Assembly: GCF_000143535.2 (NCBI RefSeq) | Contig: NC_037324.1 | Location: forward strand, 434,001-498,000 | Direction of reading: 5' to 3' | From: Botrytis cinerea B05.10 | Lineage: Eukaryota > Ascomycota > Leotiomycetes > Helotiales > Sclerotiniaceae | Length of the DNA stretch: 64,000 nt | Shown: positions 23,841 to 35,802 of the stretch, in pieces | Layout of the letters: the number at the start of each line of letters is the position of its first letter | Position numbering within the stretch: the first letter of the stretch is position 1 | Program-made: the position numbers and the translations under genes | The notes under the pieces: generated by a model | The model's input: the letters and a program-made list of their open reading frames with translations, nothing else | What the model was told of the DNA's origin: nothing | The model's database searches: none

Positions 23841-24053
23841 GTGGGAAATAAGATCTGATAATTAACTTCTGAATGGTGATGTATTTATCATACAAAGTTC
23901 TGAGAAATTCTAGAGAGAATCCGAGGGTGGATTAATAGTAATCAGCTCTTTCATCAGAGTGGGAGAATTCATATCGTTGATTCATCGAACCCCCTCCAAT
24001 TCGTCTAATTTAAAAAGGGAGTGTGGAATGGAATATAAAATACATACATCCAT

Positions 24054-24077
24054 CCATATCCATATCCATATCCATAT
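24054..24077. repeat. CCATAT microsatellite
   Basis: Four tandem CCATAT-like units, preceded by CATCCATC. A second, CCAT-based run follows 150 bp later. Confidence 0.7.
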
Positions 24078-24219
24078 AGATATAAATATTACTGCATACT
24101 AACCAGCACTCTAATCTCCAATTCTGCAACTTGAACATGCCATACACAACCAAACCCCTCTTAAGACATAGAAAAATCAATCCATAAAATACTCAACTCA
24201 CAACTCAAACCCCTAGATC

Positions 24220-24250
24220 CCATCCATCCATCCATCCACCCACCCACCAG
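24220..24250. repeat. CCAT/CCAC microsatellite
   Basis: Tandem CATC units grade into CACC units (CATCCATCCATCC then CACCCACCCACC). Confidence 0.7.
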
Positions 24251-25315
24251 CAAACTGATCCTCGCACCATTTGACCAGCTATCTAGCATCTATATTTCCA
24301 GCCCAGAATCCAAGTGAGATTATTCCTAACCCACCATTATAATCATTCTATTGATACACTCCCTCTCGTCAAATCAATACCCAGTTCCAGCTCCGATGAT
24401 TATAGATTCTATCCAGTATCATAAATGTAGATATCCCACGCCCACGCCCATGTGCTTCTTACTTCTTACTTCTTACCTACAACGATACGATATCTCAATT
24501 TTCTTTTCCCATATCAAGGGCACACACATCGAGAAAATCGTCACCATACCTCCTCACACACTAAATCGACGAATCAATCCATCCACGGAATTCACAATCC
24601 ACAATCCAAAGCCGTATAAAAAATCAACGCATCAAATTAAATATCAGAAACTACGAATCTTAATCATATACAAGTCCTGCCCTGTCCTCCCCCCCAATGA
24701 ACATATCATATCCCCAGACCCCAGACCCCAGACCTCATCTCCAGCCGGACCACCCCCAACTTTCATCTCCCTTTTTATCTCCAGTCACTCTACCCAGCTT
24801 TTTTCCCCTTCCCTTCCTTTTCCAAAAATGAAAAGCCATGTCTCCCAAATTTGGATATCCAGCAAGTGGATATCCAATAGCAGACGAAAAACCCCACTGT
24901 TTCATTTGTAAGTAGGAAATGCTACGTGCCGCCGACTTCAATGACGAAAGATGTTAATAAAGAACACCCACCTCACCCTATGATAAAAAGTGGGATTGTA
25001 AAAGCAAAATATGCGAACCAAAAAAGCAACGAGATTCCCGCCATTTTGATTAAAGAAAAGTCGTGTATCGTATCGCTGAGGTCATCTTCCTCCAATGGCT
25101 GCTCTTATTTTTTTGTTTTTTTTCTCTCTCTCATTTTTCTCCTCATCAATTCTCGTTTCTTGTGTACAAACTATGTAGGTATAGTACACCGCGTTTCGTG
25201 TCTCATCAAGTTTCCGAGAACAAGTCCAATCAACTAACCAATCATGCACTGCGTAAAAGAACATCGATACTGATTCACCAGTCCATCAGACCACCTCACC
25301 CCCCTCCCAACGCGC

Positions 25316-27414
25316 CTATGTGAATTTTTGCCCCTCCACTTTACTCTTCCTTGTAGCCTGCACCCAAGCTCCAATCTCTTCAACAGCCTTTCTAGGCGCC
25401 TTTTTCCTCGTCAAAAGAAATCCTTGAATCTCAGCTGGACTAAACATATAGTCTTCGATATATTCAGAGAACTGATTGGCCAACGTCTTGAGCTCCCCTT
25501 CCTCCAATATTTGTTCTTCGCCATTCTTCTCGATATCAGCTATTGTAAGGGTTTTCTTTCCAGTGGGAGTAGTAGCTTCTATTTCGGTTCCAGTTCCAGC
25601 ACAAGTCTCGGTTCCAGCGGCGATAGGAGTATCTGGTGGTGTAAGAGGACGATTTTCCGAAAGTGAATCTGAAATTAAATTTGCATATGTCTTCTCCGAT
25701 TCTTGGTTGGGGGCATCTGAAGTTGGGGTGAGAAGTGGAGTCTCTTCTTCTTCTGCTTCTTCTTCTCTTTCGATAGGAACTTGTATTTCTTGGATAATGG
25801 GCTCGGTAGCTGGTGAGGTAGTAGCGATAAGTTTCTCCCGTGGCGGGTCTTTGGAGTACATTCTCTCAAAAATTTCTTTGATCTGATGACGAGTGGCATT
25901 TGTGAATGCAACTTGACAATCTACGCGGCCTGGTCGGATAAGAGCTTCGTCTAGCTTTTCGGGATGATTGGTAGTCATCACTAAGACACGGCCTTCATGT
26001 GAGGCCACACCGTCAATGATCTAGAAATAGTCAGACTCTCAGACTTTTGAATGCGTGAAGTACTGTGGAAGCTTACATTTAAAAGACCGGATAATGAGAT
26101 TCCCTTCTTTTCATCATCATCTTTCTTACTTTTCTTGCCTTTCTTGCTTCGTTTGCCCTTGTTACGTCTACTTTTGCTCTTACTCTTGCCCTTTCTTCGT
26201 GATATCTTAGTGACCAATTCGTCTTCATCCTCGCTACTGCTGCTTTCAGAACTAGATTCATCTGACGACTCGACTTTATCTTCATTGACTCGCGTTAGAC
26301 CTGCGGTATCAATATCCTCCAATAGTACAATACATCTAGGTGGCAAGTTGGTAAAGAGGTTCCCGAGTTCTTCTTCCGTGAGTGTAGGCTCTAGCAAGCT
26401 AACAACGTAGATATTCAGACCAAAAACGCCGGCAAGGGCAAAGGTTAAGGAAGTTTTACCAGTTCCTGGGGGTCCATGAAAGAGGTATCCTCTGCGATAA
26501 GGTATACCACGGATGGCATACCAACGAGCAGTTGAAGGGTTCAAATATTCGTTGATATCACGTAGTACCTTACTTTTCATAACCTCATCCAGAACTACAG
26601 TTCTCATTGGACGACAAGGTCTTCTCGCCACCTCGGTCCAAGAGCTTCGACCTCCCCATGCTCGACGCTCTTTGTTTGCAGGTCGACGAATGACAGTCTT
26701 TGCACTATGATTTCTGTTTGAATAATCCTTGGCTTCCTGAAGAAATTCCTTGATAGGTATTGTGCTACGACCATAACAAGAGATGAGCAGAACTTGTTGG
26801 TCAGATACCGGGTTACCATACGAGGAGGATTGAAAGACCATTTTTTCCGATCGTATAACCCTGAAATATCTACCATTATGCCAAAAAGTATGACTGGTTC
26901 CCATAGACGGCGTGAATTGTGGCTTAGTCTTAGAGTCTTGATCAGCAAAGTTGAGCCATTGTATAATCCCGGTTCCGTCGAGCTGTGTCAAGGTAACCGA
27001 GTCCTCATTATCTAGGTCCCAATATCCCCGTCGTGCTGTCGCTGCCTGAAGAGAGCGAGAAGATTTCATTTGGTACTTGTATGCCAGAAATTCTATGACT
27101 TCGTCGTGAATTTCGTCTATGCTACTAATAGAGATATCAGACATCCAGTATGATCTTACGAATGCCCATCCCCAAGAATGAAATGCATTGAAAGCCTTGT
27201 TTACCAGCCATAAAGCAGCCCAGAGAGATACAAGGAGCGTGATATCAAAACCAACGGTTTGTAGAACAATCTTGTGAATGTAGCCATATCCGGGAACGAG
27301 ATTTTCGAGAAGAGTGGTCGGCAATAAACCGCCGAGTAAAGTTGCCGTTGTGCTTGTGTTGGATGACACAGATAAATTCTGGTGTAGAGCTTCTAAAACG
27401 GCATCGAGATCCAT
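25316..27414 (-). CDS. BCS1-type AAA ATPase (mitochondrial inner-membrane family)
   Basis: An AAA ATPase of the BCS1 family, 680 residues, from complement(join(25316..26020,26077..27414)). An N-terminal membrane helix spans about 57-73 (DITLLVSLWAALWLV) and is followed by the BCS1-specific region (about 80-290). The AAA module has Walker A GPPGTGKTS at 314-322, Walker B CIVLLEDID at 361-369, then, after the intron, NHPEKLDEALIRPGRVD with the arginine-finger region. Between Walker B and the second half lies an unusual insertion (about 374-436): first Ser/Glu/Asp-rich, then strongly Lys/Arg-rich. The C-terminal part is Glu-rich with a helical end. Classical BCS1, which assembles the Rieske protein into complex III, is about 450 residues. 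This longer form is more likely one of the expanded fungal BCS1-like paralogues, so I leave the symbol blank. Confidence 0.87.
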
Positions 27415-29529
27415 TTCGTTCTACTTCTTTACTTGATGGGGATATCTTAGATTGAACGAACAAGTGGAAAAGACGTTTGAGGGTATGGGATGGCGAAGAT
27501 GGATGGAGAACGTGAGCACTTCAAGAAATGGTGATGGGTGTAGAAGTGATCTGGAAAGTGTATGGTGGATCTTTGTTAGGCGTAAAGTATGTGTAATCTT
27601 TGATAGACAAGGTTAAGAGTTTCCGTCGAGCTCTAAAGAAACACAAATCATACTTCAGAGTAGGGAAAGAGCGCATATGCAGTGTCCACAATTGGACCAC
27701 GCGGCACGGTACAAACGGCGTAAATGGCGTGTAGTTGCCTCTTCTGATTCACTGGCTTAAATAGAACCCATATTACGATGTGATGTGTGTGAAATATGGT
27801 AAGTTTAATTTTAAAGACAACCGGTACCATGTCACTGGGATGTCGTCTGGGAACTTCCTGCGAATAGGACAACGAAATCGAGAGCCGCACCTTTCTCTTT
27901 GGATATCAAGCAACGAATGGGCGGCCACAGCGATTCCTTTTGTAGAGCTTAACTTTCAAAGATTACAACTAGTGGGGCATGGAAGAATTTAAGAGAAAGT
28001 TCTGACACAAAAGTAGGCAACAGGCGCGGAGTAACTTGCTGACTACCTGGCAGTTGTTCTAGGCCATAATGAGATATAAGAAAGGCCGATACAAATGTGA
28101 TGAATGTAGAAAGGAACAGACAACAAACCCATGTGATTTGCCGCACTAGCTTGATAAATTCCGACATTGGTACCCGTCTGACAGAAACAGTTGCAATTGT
28201 ACCCATTTGTACGAGGAGCTGGACCCAAAAGCCAGGCTGAAGAGAGTTACGTCAAATATGTGGCCGTGACTCAAAGGTATGGAATATGCAAGGAGATGAA
28301 GAGGCGCTGGCCACGTCGTCCTGGAAAAATGAACCGGATGAAAACACAATAGCAAAGACGCAGTATGAGGAGGTTTACATGGAAGAGTCATGGAAATGGC
28401 AAAGTTCGCATCAGGTCCAAATGCCTGGGCTTTTGTTGAAGTCTCTTGTCAGCATATCTTTGGTTAGAAAATACGAGCTTATTGAAATTATTGAACTAAT
28501 TTCCAATATCTCAACAGTTGGAGTTTCCAACAAGGTTTGGTAGTATCAAAATCTGCTAGACTATGGTTTCTTGGGTTGCCTTTAATGCAGTTGGCGAAGT
28601 TGGTTCGTAGTGGTTGTGCAGAAAATGCAGTTTGCCGCCCTCAGAAATCGATGCAAGAACAGAATTGGGGAAGCCAGTAAAGAATTGTTTCCACCCACTC
28701 TAAGTGCATTCTTATAGCACATCTTGGAGCATTTCTCTTTTGATTCGTTGTCGTTGCTGCTTGTGTTCCCCACCATTTTCTGCAAGTAAACATACATTTG
28801 CCTCTTTGCCTTATTTGTGTCTCATCGAAAACCTTGGTGTGTCCACATGATGATGGGATTGGAGAGATGAAGATGACGGGAGGGTTGAAGAACCAAAACC
28901 TCATTGGGTCCCATGTTTACCATAACAGGCTGAAGGGTCCATTGGTCCATTGGTTCATTGCCTACCAGGGCTACACGATGTATGTAGGAGGGGATCCGAG
29001 TTTCTGTGTTGTGAAGATGCTATCAGGAGGTGAGACCTGACTGAATGCATCTTACTAGTGCGTACGAGATATCGGACATTGCTGCCGCTAACGGCGAAAT
29101 GTTGATGGATCCCCGTGCATATGTAAGCAACACGTGGATTGTACTCAGCCCTTCAATAGCTTCATTGATCTGTCAGCCTTGTCACTGAAAACGCCCAATC
29201 CCGGATATCAATCTCAATATCACTCTGCATGATCCATCTTATCTGTTCTCTATTCATGCATGCCATTCCACCTTAACTAAGCGATTTCTCTCACAGCAGC
29301 CTATCAGTTGAATCGATTCGTGAGCTCGTGTGTTACTTCTGTGCCGATAAATCTGGTAGCTAGCTCTATTGTGGAGAGCTCCTCGCACGAACGAGTTGCG
29401 GCTCAACCGACTATCGTTACATCAGTGTCTTAGATTTCGATTACATAAAGACAGCATTGCCCGTGGATTACGCAAACGGCATTTGCGGCTTTGAGCTGCC
29501 CAATACTTTTAAGAAAACTCTCGTTCAAG
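27415..29529. promoter_or_regulatory. Divergent intergenic between BCS1-like (-) and TLG1 (+)
   Basis: 2.1 kb without a recognisable gene. A CACGTG hexamer lies at 29131-29136, about 400 bp before the TLG1 start. Open frames of 60-87 codons overlap on both strands and look random. Confidence 0.5.
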
Positions 29530-30631
29530 ATGATGTCCGCTACGAATGAAGATGATCCTTTTCTACAAGTGCAAGCGTAAGTCTATCTAGCCTTCTTCTG
29601 GGTCTCAGCACGCTACATCTTTAGCCCTCTGGGCTTTGGGGATTGTTGGTTTTTCCGCAGTCTGCCTTACCCCTCATACACTTATATCCACTCTCTTCGC
29701 ACAAGAAGCCTGGGCTGGGCCTGCAATCTTTCTCTGCGACCATATGTATGCAATGCATACACATTCAGCCCTCTCCGCTCCTCATTTTCCAATCATTTCG
29801 CGTGATCTTATCGTATGAACTCACGCGCATATTTCATCCCCCGCATATGCTTCCAAACCGCGCACAATCTACTATTCAATATATTTCCAATCGGCATGAT
29901 CCATCACAATTCCCTCACACCCTCAACTAACATGACCCTCCAGCGATGTACACCACCAACTATCCCTCACACGCCCCCTCTTTACTTCCTACCTGCGCAT
30001 CCATTCTCTAACCAAATCTCCACATCCAACTCCGGAGCTCCTCTCCGCCCGCTCCGACCTAACCACCTCCCTCTCCCTCTTGACCGACGACCTGCAGGAC
30101 CTTCGCGATTCCATATCCGCAATTCAAGCAGACCCCTACAAATATGGCCTACAAATCGAAGAAGTATCTCGTCGAGTACGGATGATAGAGGAGATCGGGG
30201 GTGAAGTAGATGACATGCGGGAAGAGCTTGAGAAAACCATGGGCGTCGCATCCTCCAATTCTGGGATTGGGGGGAATGCATATAATGATGATAATACCGG
30301 CTCACCCCTAGACGATGACTACGCTGCGGAATTTGAACACCAACAACAAATGCAAATGTTAAAGCAACAAGATGAGCAACTTGACAGCGTATTTCATACC
30401 GTGGGAAACCTTCGTCAACAAGCCGACGACATGGGCAGAGAATTAGAAGAACAAACTGGAATGTTACAAGAAGTTGAAACGGTAACCGATCGAGTGAGCG
30501 GGAGGCTTCAGGGAGGAATGAAGAGGATGAATAAATTAGTCAAAGAGAACGAGGATGGATTGAGTAGTTGTTGTATCGCGGTGTTAATTTTCGTGCTGAT
30601 TTTGCTGTTGGTGCTTGTGCTTATTTTGTGA
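29530..30631 (+). CDS. TLG1: Tlg1/syntaxin-6-type t-SNARE
   Basis: A SNARE of the endosome/trans-Golgi fusion machinery, 244 residues, from join(29530..29576,29944..30631). Exon 1 encodes MMSATNEDDPFLQVQA, the typical syntaxin-6 N-terminus. The 367-bp intron ends in CTAAC...CCTCCAG and restores the frame into DVHHQLSLTRPLFTSYLRIHS. An N-terminal three-helix domain comes first, then a Qc SNARE motif beginning QDEQLDSVFHTVGNLRQQAD, with the central glutamine in EEQTGML. A C-terminal membrane anchor (CCIAVLIFVLILLLVLVLIL) ends the protein. Two adjacent in-frame ATGs (29530 and 29533) are possible starts. Confidence 0.9.
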
Positions 30632-31155
30632 AGGAGGCGGGGAGGCAAAGGGCACGCAGAAACAAGGTCGCAGGAGAGGAGTACTTCCCCTTTGAATTTA
30701 TCTCATCTAATTTTCCATTTCCTGTACATCTTTCTTTCTGTAATCAGAACAAGCATCGGAGTTCAGGCGTTAGACATACAGAAAGAGCACAAATCAGATC
30801 AGAACCGATCAGCTCAAGAAGGACGGAATGGAAAGGCAACGTAAGGAAAGGAAAATAATAAACTGAAACTTAGAAGGCAAGCAGGCAAGCCGAAAACTCA
30901 ACAATCCCCTGAAGCTCTAGAAGCTTAAAACAAGCGTACGCATATATAGAAATACCAAAGATAAAGAAAAGAAGAGAAAATACATTCCTAAAAGTTGCGA
31001 GCTCCAAAAAAGAAGTTGAACATCAAACAAAGTGCCCGACATCGAGGTTGTATTATCTGAATTCTACATTTCTATTGCTTACTTGGGTCGAGATCTCGCT
31101 ACTTGTGCTCCGTGCTCTGCACATTCATAGCGAATCCAAAAGTCAGTATACCCAC

Positions 31156-31191
<36 letters not shown>

Positions 31192-31628
31192 CATTCATAT
31201 TCGCATTCACATACACCTTTATATCCTTCCCGCAAACCCAAATCAAACCCTCAACAAAACACCAACCAGCCATACATAGCTACTCTTTAGTTATAACTCA
31301 TTCTCATTGATTTACTTTCATGCTAGTACCGATGAATTGCACTACCAATGCACTACTCCTTCCTAAAAGTTTTGCAATCCCAAGCCCATTCCATGCACGC
31401 ATGTAGACATACATACATGCTTATATTCCTGTTTATTTTCCTATCAAAAGCACCCCATCCTACTACTGTGCATCCACAACACTCATCTTCTGCTTCAAGT
31501 CCCTTTCCTCCCTACCCATAGCCACAACCAATATCAATCATCCAGGTACCACACCGATCCCGCCACACCAATCCCAGCCTAACCAAATTGATCTGCATAA
31601 TTTGACCATTTTTCTTCCACCCGTAACC
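30632..31628. other. Intergenic, convergent 3' ends of TLG1 and RTS1
   Basis: No gene is seen. It holds a CA/AT microsatellite at 31156-31191 and A/C-rich 3' UTR-like sequence. Confidence 0.6.
31156..31191. repeat. (CA)n(TA)n microsatellite
   Basis: About seven CA units run directly into about twelve TA units. Confidence 0.85.
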
Positions 31629-34333
31629 TCAAGAGAGAAGACTAGCTTGGTCGTCGATAAAAGAATGATCGCTCGTTTCTGGATCACCATCCAATTCCTT
31701 TTTCGGCACCGTCGAGGTAGATGACGAAACAAGTCCGACAACCGCAGTTGTAGAGGTGCCGCTCACGGAACGATTAGCATCCGTATCGAAACCGAAATCG
31801 AGACCCGACATGGAATTGCTCTGAAAACGTATTTAGTCAACGAATGAACTCTGAGCAAACGAGACCAAACGAGACCAAACAAGAAATAATTAAGTGTAGG
31901 TATAGGGATGAATAAACATGCTTGCAGGCGAGAGGATTAATGGACAGGAAGGCGAAGAGGACGAAGATAATGAAGACATGGTACGCGTGAGCCAAAAATT
32001 CTAATCAGGACAAATGACAACTCCTCACTCCCCCAGCAAGGCTCCTTGAAAGCAGAAACAAAGCGGCATGGTACTAACAACAATCATCGCTGGCTTCTGG
32101 AAGATCCTACCGAGTTTTGTCGATCGTGAGTGGGTCTTCGCTCTCGACGATCTCCATCTTGAAGTTTCAAGGAGTCTAGCCTCTTCTGATTGTCCTCTGT
32201 CATCGGATCTACATCATCTGCTCGTAAAGGGGTTGCTTTGGTTCTTGAAGGAGAAGCTGGCCCTGTAGGTAAGGCGGCTCCATTAGTTTTCGACCTTCCT
32301 GCTTGTTCCTCCAAAGCTTTCCATTTGTTTCCTCTGGCTTGTTCTCTAGCTTCAGCATTGTTCTGGTGCTCGGTGTAATCGTGAGAGCAATCATCAAAAA
32401 GCTGAGGGTTGATCTCCATAAATAGCTTCATTGCGTTGTAAACCATGCCGTGGATCGTTCTAATAGAATGAATTAGCTCGGGTTAGTTTATCAAAGGGAT
32501 TCAGAAAGTTCCTCACCTGTTCCAATGGCCTTTGGAATTCTCATATAATGGTGCGAACATAATTGGTAAGATTATCTCAACATTGTCGCTGACCAGGTTG
32601 CAAAAGTATTCGTTATTCCAGAAGTATAACGCACGTTCTGCAACTTGAAAATGTGGACTCGCAACTGATTTTGCCAGTTGATGGAAAAGAGGCTCCTGAA
32701 CTTTAGCGAATTCTGCTGGGTCCATTACCTCGAAAATATCCTCCACTTCGTTAAGGAACATGACTTCTTTCGTGCTGTTCACCTTAGGCCAATAGCGGAG
32801 CAAGCCCAAAACAACCTATAATGATGAGTAAATCGAATTTTTAATAATGGTGCTAGACATACCTCTTCTGTTAAAGCTGCATCCTTTTCCAGGAATTGAA
32901 CAATGCAGTATGCAAGTTGAGGATGATACATACTCAGACTCTTGACTTTATGTAATGGTATTAAGACTCTTGTCAAAAACAGTTTGTGCTCTTCCTTTAA
33001 TGGAAGAGCAAAACCGTTAATAATAGACCCAAGAATCTCCAATAGCTCAGCAATACCATTAAAACGTTCCGTCTCATAAACAAATTGGAAAAATACGTTG
33101 TTAATAGATCTTCGAATGTATGACCGGAGGTTGAGAAATTTTCCATATATCCTGTGGAGGGTTGTCTTTAAGAAATCTCGCTCGCGGGGGTCTTCCGAAT
33201 CAAAGAGTTCAAGTAATTGTAATACAAAACTGTGGTCTATGAATGCCTTCGCAATATTGGTGTTGAAGTCTTGACTCTCAATAAATCTCAAGAAGAACTC
33301 ATATACGACTTGAATATGTGGCCAAGCAACCTCAAGAACTGGTTCGTCTTCCTCGGGGTCGAAAGCTTCTCCTTGAGGGTTCATAGGAGGTGGTATTGGA
33401 CGGAAAAGATTTTTACTGAACATCTCGACCACCTTTGGATACATAGCCTCAGTGATGACTTGTCTATTGTTGGCAACGTAATCAAGAAGTTCATGAAGAG
33501 CTAGTCTCTTAATTTCCTTGGACTTCATATCCGCGCTTGCATCGTTGAAATCAAATATGACATTACATTGATCAATCTTTTGCATAAAGAGGTCTTGGCG
33601 GCGATTGGGAGGTACCTCGTGGAAACCTGGCAGCTTTTCCAATTCGCGGAGGGGAGAAATATCGAATCTCGAAGAATGTTGTCGCTTTGGTGTTCTAATG
33701 CCTTCTGGGACATCCTTTGGAGTTGTCTGTAACCGGTCGAACATTGATGACTTCGCACCAGCCTTGGGGGGAGCGAGGTCATGCGGCATTGTTTCTGCAG
33801 CACCTGGAGGAGGGATGTGCTAAAAGCAAGATATTAGTGCACAGAAGATGATCCAAGTGTGTGGCGTAACTTACTGGTGCACTTGGACTGATAACGACAC
33901 TAGGAGGAAGTGCCCCATGACGATTTGGTGTCCCAGGACTGGGGGAACCTCCTCCTGTGTTGAATCGATCCGGGGCAGACATTGCACCAAGAGCTGCCGG
34001 GTTCAATGGTGGTTGCACAACTACACCGGCTGAAGATGTACCATCATTAGGAGGCAGTGGTTTATTTCGCAAATCATTAAGCGTCGTACTCGAAGATGAG
34101 GGTGTTACTGCAGGCGATTGTCCGGCTCCTTGTGAATTGGATTGCGAAGGTGAAGATGTGCCATCCTTTGATGATTCCCCCTTCTTAGATTTTGTTTTGT
34201 TTGGATCTTTTGAGCGCGAAAGCTGCTCATGCTGAATGGGTTAGCAGATGATCACTTTCAAAATGATACGGTTGCTATATGGAGAGTATTCAGCATCAAA
34301 ATGACTTACAACCCTCTGTCTGAAACCTTTCAT
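31629..34333 (-). CDS. RTS1: PP2A regulatory subunit B56 (PR61 / Rts1)
   Basis: Targeting subunit of protein phosphatase 2A; B56 subunits direct PP2A to kinetochores, the septum and stress targets. The model is complement(join(31629..31820,32111..32459,32517..32815,32863..33819,33875..34231,34310..34333)), 725 residues. Exon 1 is only 8 codons (MKGFRQRV). Residues about 9-170 are a disordered Ser/Pro/Lys region, and the HEAT-like B56 domain spans about 175-590. Hallmarks are [60 protein letters not shown] and [17 protein letters not shown]. The C-terminal tail is Ser-rich ([15 protein letters not shown]). The last intron is 290 bp. It is divergent from the TFIIIC gene and about 6.4 kb from the B55 gene. 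Confidence 0.95.
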
Positions 34334-35802
34334 CTTGGAAAACTACTCTCAGGAAGATGCAAAAGACACAAAATCTCTATTATTTGATACGCTTTGGATG
34401 TCGTCGATTTGTGGGCTCCCTTGTTCTTGTCCGCCAACAATTCTAATTTCAAAGTCAAAAGGTCGCGTCACTTGAGTTGCTGTGGTGAATACGCCGATCC
34501 TATTTTGATGAGGCTATAAAGACTGCGGCAAATTACTCGATAGCAGTGGCTTAACTCCCGTTTGTCGCTGAATGGCACCAAATACGATAATGGATATTCA
34601 ACTGCAACGGTTTGTTGATACGCAGATGGAAACCTCCAATAGCACCCTCCTGGTGTAGCTTGAATTCCTTGGATGTAAATTGATAGTGCGATGTTGGTAG
34701 GTTTTCATGAAAGATAATGGAAATTGCCAATGGTTCCTATGTGATCTGCCGAAGTTCTGTATCCCAAAGGTTCGTGAGGGGCTAGCCCCGGTTGTTGACT
34801 TGTTGCGCAAGTGTAGGTAAACAAGTTCTACCAGAACGACATCTGTCAGTGCGAGTTTGGAGAAGAGAGGGAGAGTAGGGTAGGTTTAAACACACGAACG
34901 AGCCAACAATGACGATTGGCATACACGGTCGATCGTACGGCGGCAGCGGCTGTTGAAGTAGGTCGAGGCTAATCCCGGCGGTGAATATGGTACTTCTCTA
35001 CGCCGAAGCACAAGCTATCAAATTATTGAAGAAGCCCAACGCGTTTGGCGCTTTTCTATGGACAGCAAACAAATTGGCAGATGGATAATAATTGGTCGGG
35101 TATTAAGATCTTGGAACGAGTCGTTAACCCCCTTCAGGTAGAATGATTAATAAGGAGAGTTTTATTTATTTGACCTTCATTTCAAAGAGTCTTAAACAAC
35201 ACAGCAGCATCAACAAGTGCGAGTGGTCCCCTCAGTAGATTGGATTAGCGCAAGTTGACGGTAACCTAAATTCTAAGGCCATTAAATCAAATCTAATTGA
35301 CTTTGGGGCTTTCATGTTTTCACGCTTTCACTACCTAGGTAGGTACTACATAGGTTCGGGGGTTTCTTTGCTGCTGTCCGCGCCCCGGTGACGTGAAAAG
35401 ACTCGAATACGGCTCAAGTTTAAGCCATCATCCAAGCTTTCCACAGGGAAAAAATCATCTAAAAGTCGTCAACGGTCAAACGAAAAGATAGGATACCTGT
35501 CTGGGTATTGATTGGTCCAAGCCAAAATTAGACATTCCCCATATTGAGTGCTGGAACCTCGGTGGTCCGAAGAAAAGTCATCTACCAAGTTCACGGGTTT
35601 GGATAGAAGATATAAAGAATTCTCTCGTGCTGGGTCACTGGCTCGTTGAGGTTATTCGCATGAACAATCGCACAAGTCCAAGAGAAGGGTAACACCAGAA
35701 TGGTCGAATATCGGCATTGAATCAAAAACTGTCCCAGGATCAAAAATAAACAGACCCATTTTGCTTTACAATCCCGGTAAGTTTTCCTCTACTGACGAAA
35801 AT
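34334..35802. promoter_or_regulatory. Divergent promoter region of RTS1 (-) and TFC1 (+)
   Basis: 1.47 kb without a gene. It contains the palindrome TACCTAGGTAGGTA at about 35332-35345 and a CRE-like TGACGTG at 35389-35395. A GTAAGT at about 35777 suggests a possible leader intron just before the TFC1 start. Confidence 0.5.

Larger units (their letters stand above)
23841..25315. other. Intergenic, convergent 3' ends, CCAT-type satellites
   Basis: No gene is seen. The stretch is C/A-rich on the plus strand and holds two short satellites (24054-24077 and 24220-24250). The 186-codon frame at 24351-24911 has low-complexity composition and is rejected. Confidence 0.55.

Noticed and set aside
24351..24911. 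186-codon plus-strand frame
   Set aside because: Low-complexity Ser/Pro/His/Ile composition in a C/A-rich intergenic region between two 3' ends.
29636..30204. Open frames in the TLG1 intron and exon 2
   Set aside because: Wrong frame relative to the SNARE; the splice 29576/29944 gives the conserved syntaxin-6 N-terminus.
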